NCBI RefSeq assembly: GCF_037201965.1
Contig: NZ_CP147518.1
Coordinates: 7,433,001 to 7,497,000 of the forward strand
DNA length: 64,000 nt
Origin: Spirosoma sp. SC4-14
GTDB taxonomy: Bacteria > Bacteroidota > Bacteroidia > Cytophagales > Spirosomataceae
Reading direction: 5' to 3'
Position numbers and translations under genes: made by a program
Shown: positions 63,416 to 64,000 of the stretch, piece by piece
Layout of the letters: each line of letters opens with the position of its first letter
Numbering within the stretch: the stretch's first letter is position 1
Notes under the pieces: generated by a model
Databases searched by the model: none
What the model was told of the DNA's origin: nothing
The model's input: the letters and a program-made list of their open reading frames with translations, nothing else

Positions 63416-64000
63416 ATGCTCTCAAACGAAACCTTATTCTTCCTTGCGTTTGCAGCCTTTGTCCTCTTCATTATGGCCGTAGACCTGGGAGCATTCTCCA
63501 AGCAAAAAAGTCATGTTGTTGAGTTTAAAGAAGCCGCGATCTGGAGTGCAATATGGGTTGCTCTTTCTATAGCTTTCTACTTTTTTCTACAGAACTTTGG
63601 TTATCTCATTCATGGTATTACCGACATGGCCCGGCTTCAGGAAATTCGGGATAAATACGCTGAGCATGTAGAGTTGATACCAAGCAATTTTACTGCCAGT
63701 TTAGCACGGTTTCAGGCCAATATGTCTCTGGAGTATATTACGGGCTATCTGGTCGAATATTCGTTATCGGCCGACAATATCTTTGTCTTCATCCTCATTT
63801 TCAATTCGTTTGGTGTTCAGCAGCGGTATTACAAAAAAATTCTGGTCTGGGGCATTCTGGGCGCTATCATTCTGCGTATGATCTTTATTTTTCTGGGGTC
63901 GGCACTGATTCAGCGCTTTGAATGGATCATGTATTTGTTTGGTGCCTTTCTGGTTTATACTGGCATTCAACTCTTTTTTCAGAAAGACGAAGATGAAACT
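63416..64000 (+). CDS. TerC-family membrane protein, 3' end outside window
   Basis: A frame open to the window edge gives 195 residues. MAVDLGAFSKQ and EYSLSADNIFVFILIF are the TerC/Alx signatures, carrying the acidic residues of the first and second half. About five membrane helices are visible. The family is linked to manganese and calcium export and tellurite resistance. The C-terminal part is missing from the window. Confidence 0.9.
   Translation, partial: MLSNETLFFLAFAAFVLFIMAVDLGAFSKQKSHVVEFKEAAIWSAIWVALSIAFYFFLQNFGYLIHGITDMARLQEIRDKYAEHVELIPSNFTASLARFQANMSLEYITGYLVEYSLSADNIFVFILIFNSFGVQQRYYKKILVWGILGAIILRMIFIFLGSALIQRFEWIMYLFGAFLVYTGIQLFFQKDEDET

Overview
The window looks like a chromosomal segment of a Bacteroidota member of the Cytophagales, most like Spirosoma or a close relative. 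This assignment rests on family content and signals, not on a database search. The indications are type IX secretion (T9SS) type A sorting domains, a giant TANFOR-like surface protein, paired DUF1501/DUF1800 genes, GEVED-containing subtilases, class I PurE next to a LysM protein, and promoters that fit the Bacteroidota pattern TTG-N19/20-TAnnTTTG. There is no plasmid or phage backbone, no transposase of a recognised IS family and no CRISPR array.

Layout. 1-14382 (minus strand): a five-gene cell-surface operon made of an outer-membrane barrel, a 2420-residue secreted protein, two fibronectin-III proteins and a lipoprotein cut by the window edge. 14579-17252 (minus): a TPR histidine kinase and NarL-type response regulator, preceded by a decayed kinase fragment. 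17680-24335 (plus): TetR regulator, TolC-like protein, DUF3995 protein, adaptor and RND pump, with the same 17-bp operator in front of tetR and of the pump genes. 24448-26659 (minus): two mosaic T9SS cargo proteins sharing a C-terminal module. 26729-35972: housekeeping and mixed genes (purM, Gfo/Idh oxidoreductase, DUF481 barrel, LysM protein, purE, Rpn-like nuclease, DUF1501/DUF1800 pair, a secreted unknown). 36201-43108 (plus): two tandem secreted subtilases.

43128-48277 (minus) is a complete arsenic resistance operon read arsR-arsM-arsC-arsN-acr3-metallophosphoesterase-arsO, with two near-palindromic ArsR boxes. Together it covers sensing, arsenate reduction, arsenite methylation, acetylation, efflux and oxidation. 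48506-54007 is a glycan region with three family 4 glycosyltransferases and an MsbA-like ABC exporter. 54412-58412 (plus) holds two SDR-then-AraC modules; the two SDR genes share 21-bp-spaced CTACA half-sites at the same distance from their start codons. 58578-59812 carries an HD phosphohydrolase and a Crp/Fnr-like regulator. 60070-60292 carries tRNA-Leu(UAA) and tRNA-Gly(GCC). 60414-63275 has a UbiA prenyltransferase divergent from a type III polyketide synthase, then a family 2 glycosyltransferase. The window ends inside a TerC-family gene.

The best candidates for something under-described are the giant surface operon with its adjacent two-component system, and the paired SDR/AraC modules with matched operators. 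All homology calls are from motif reading; no search was run.
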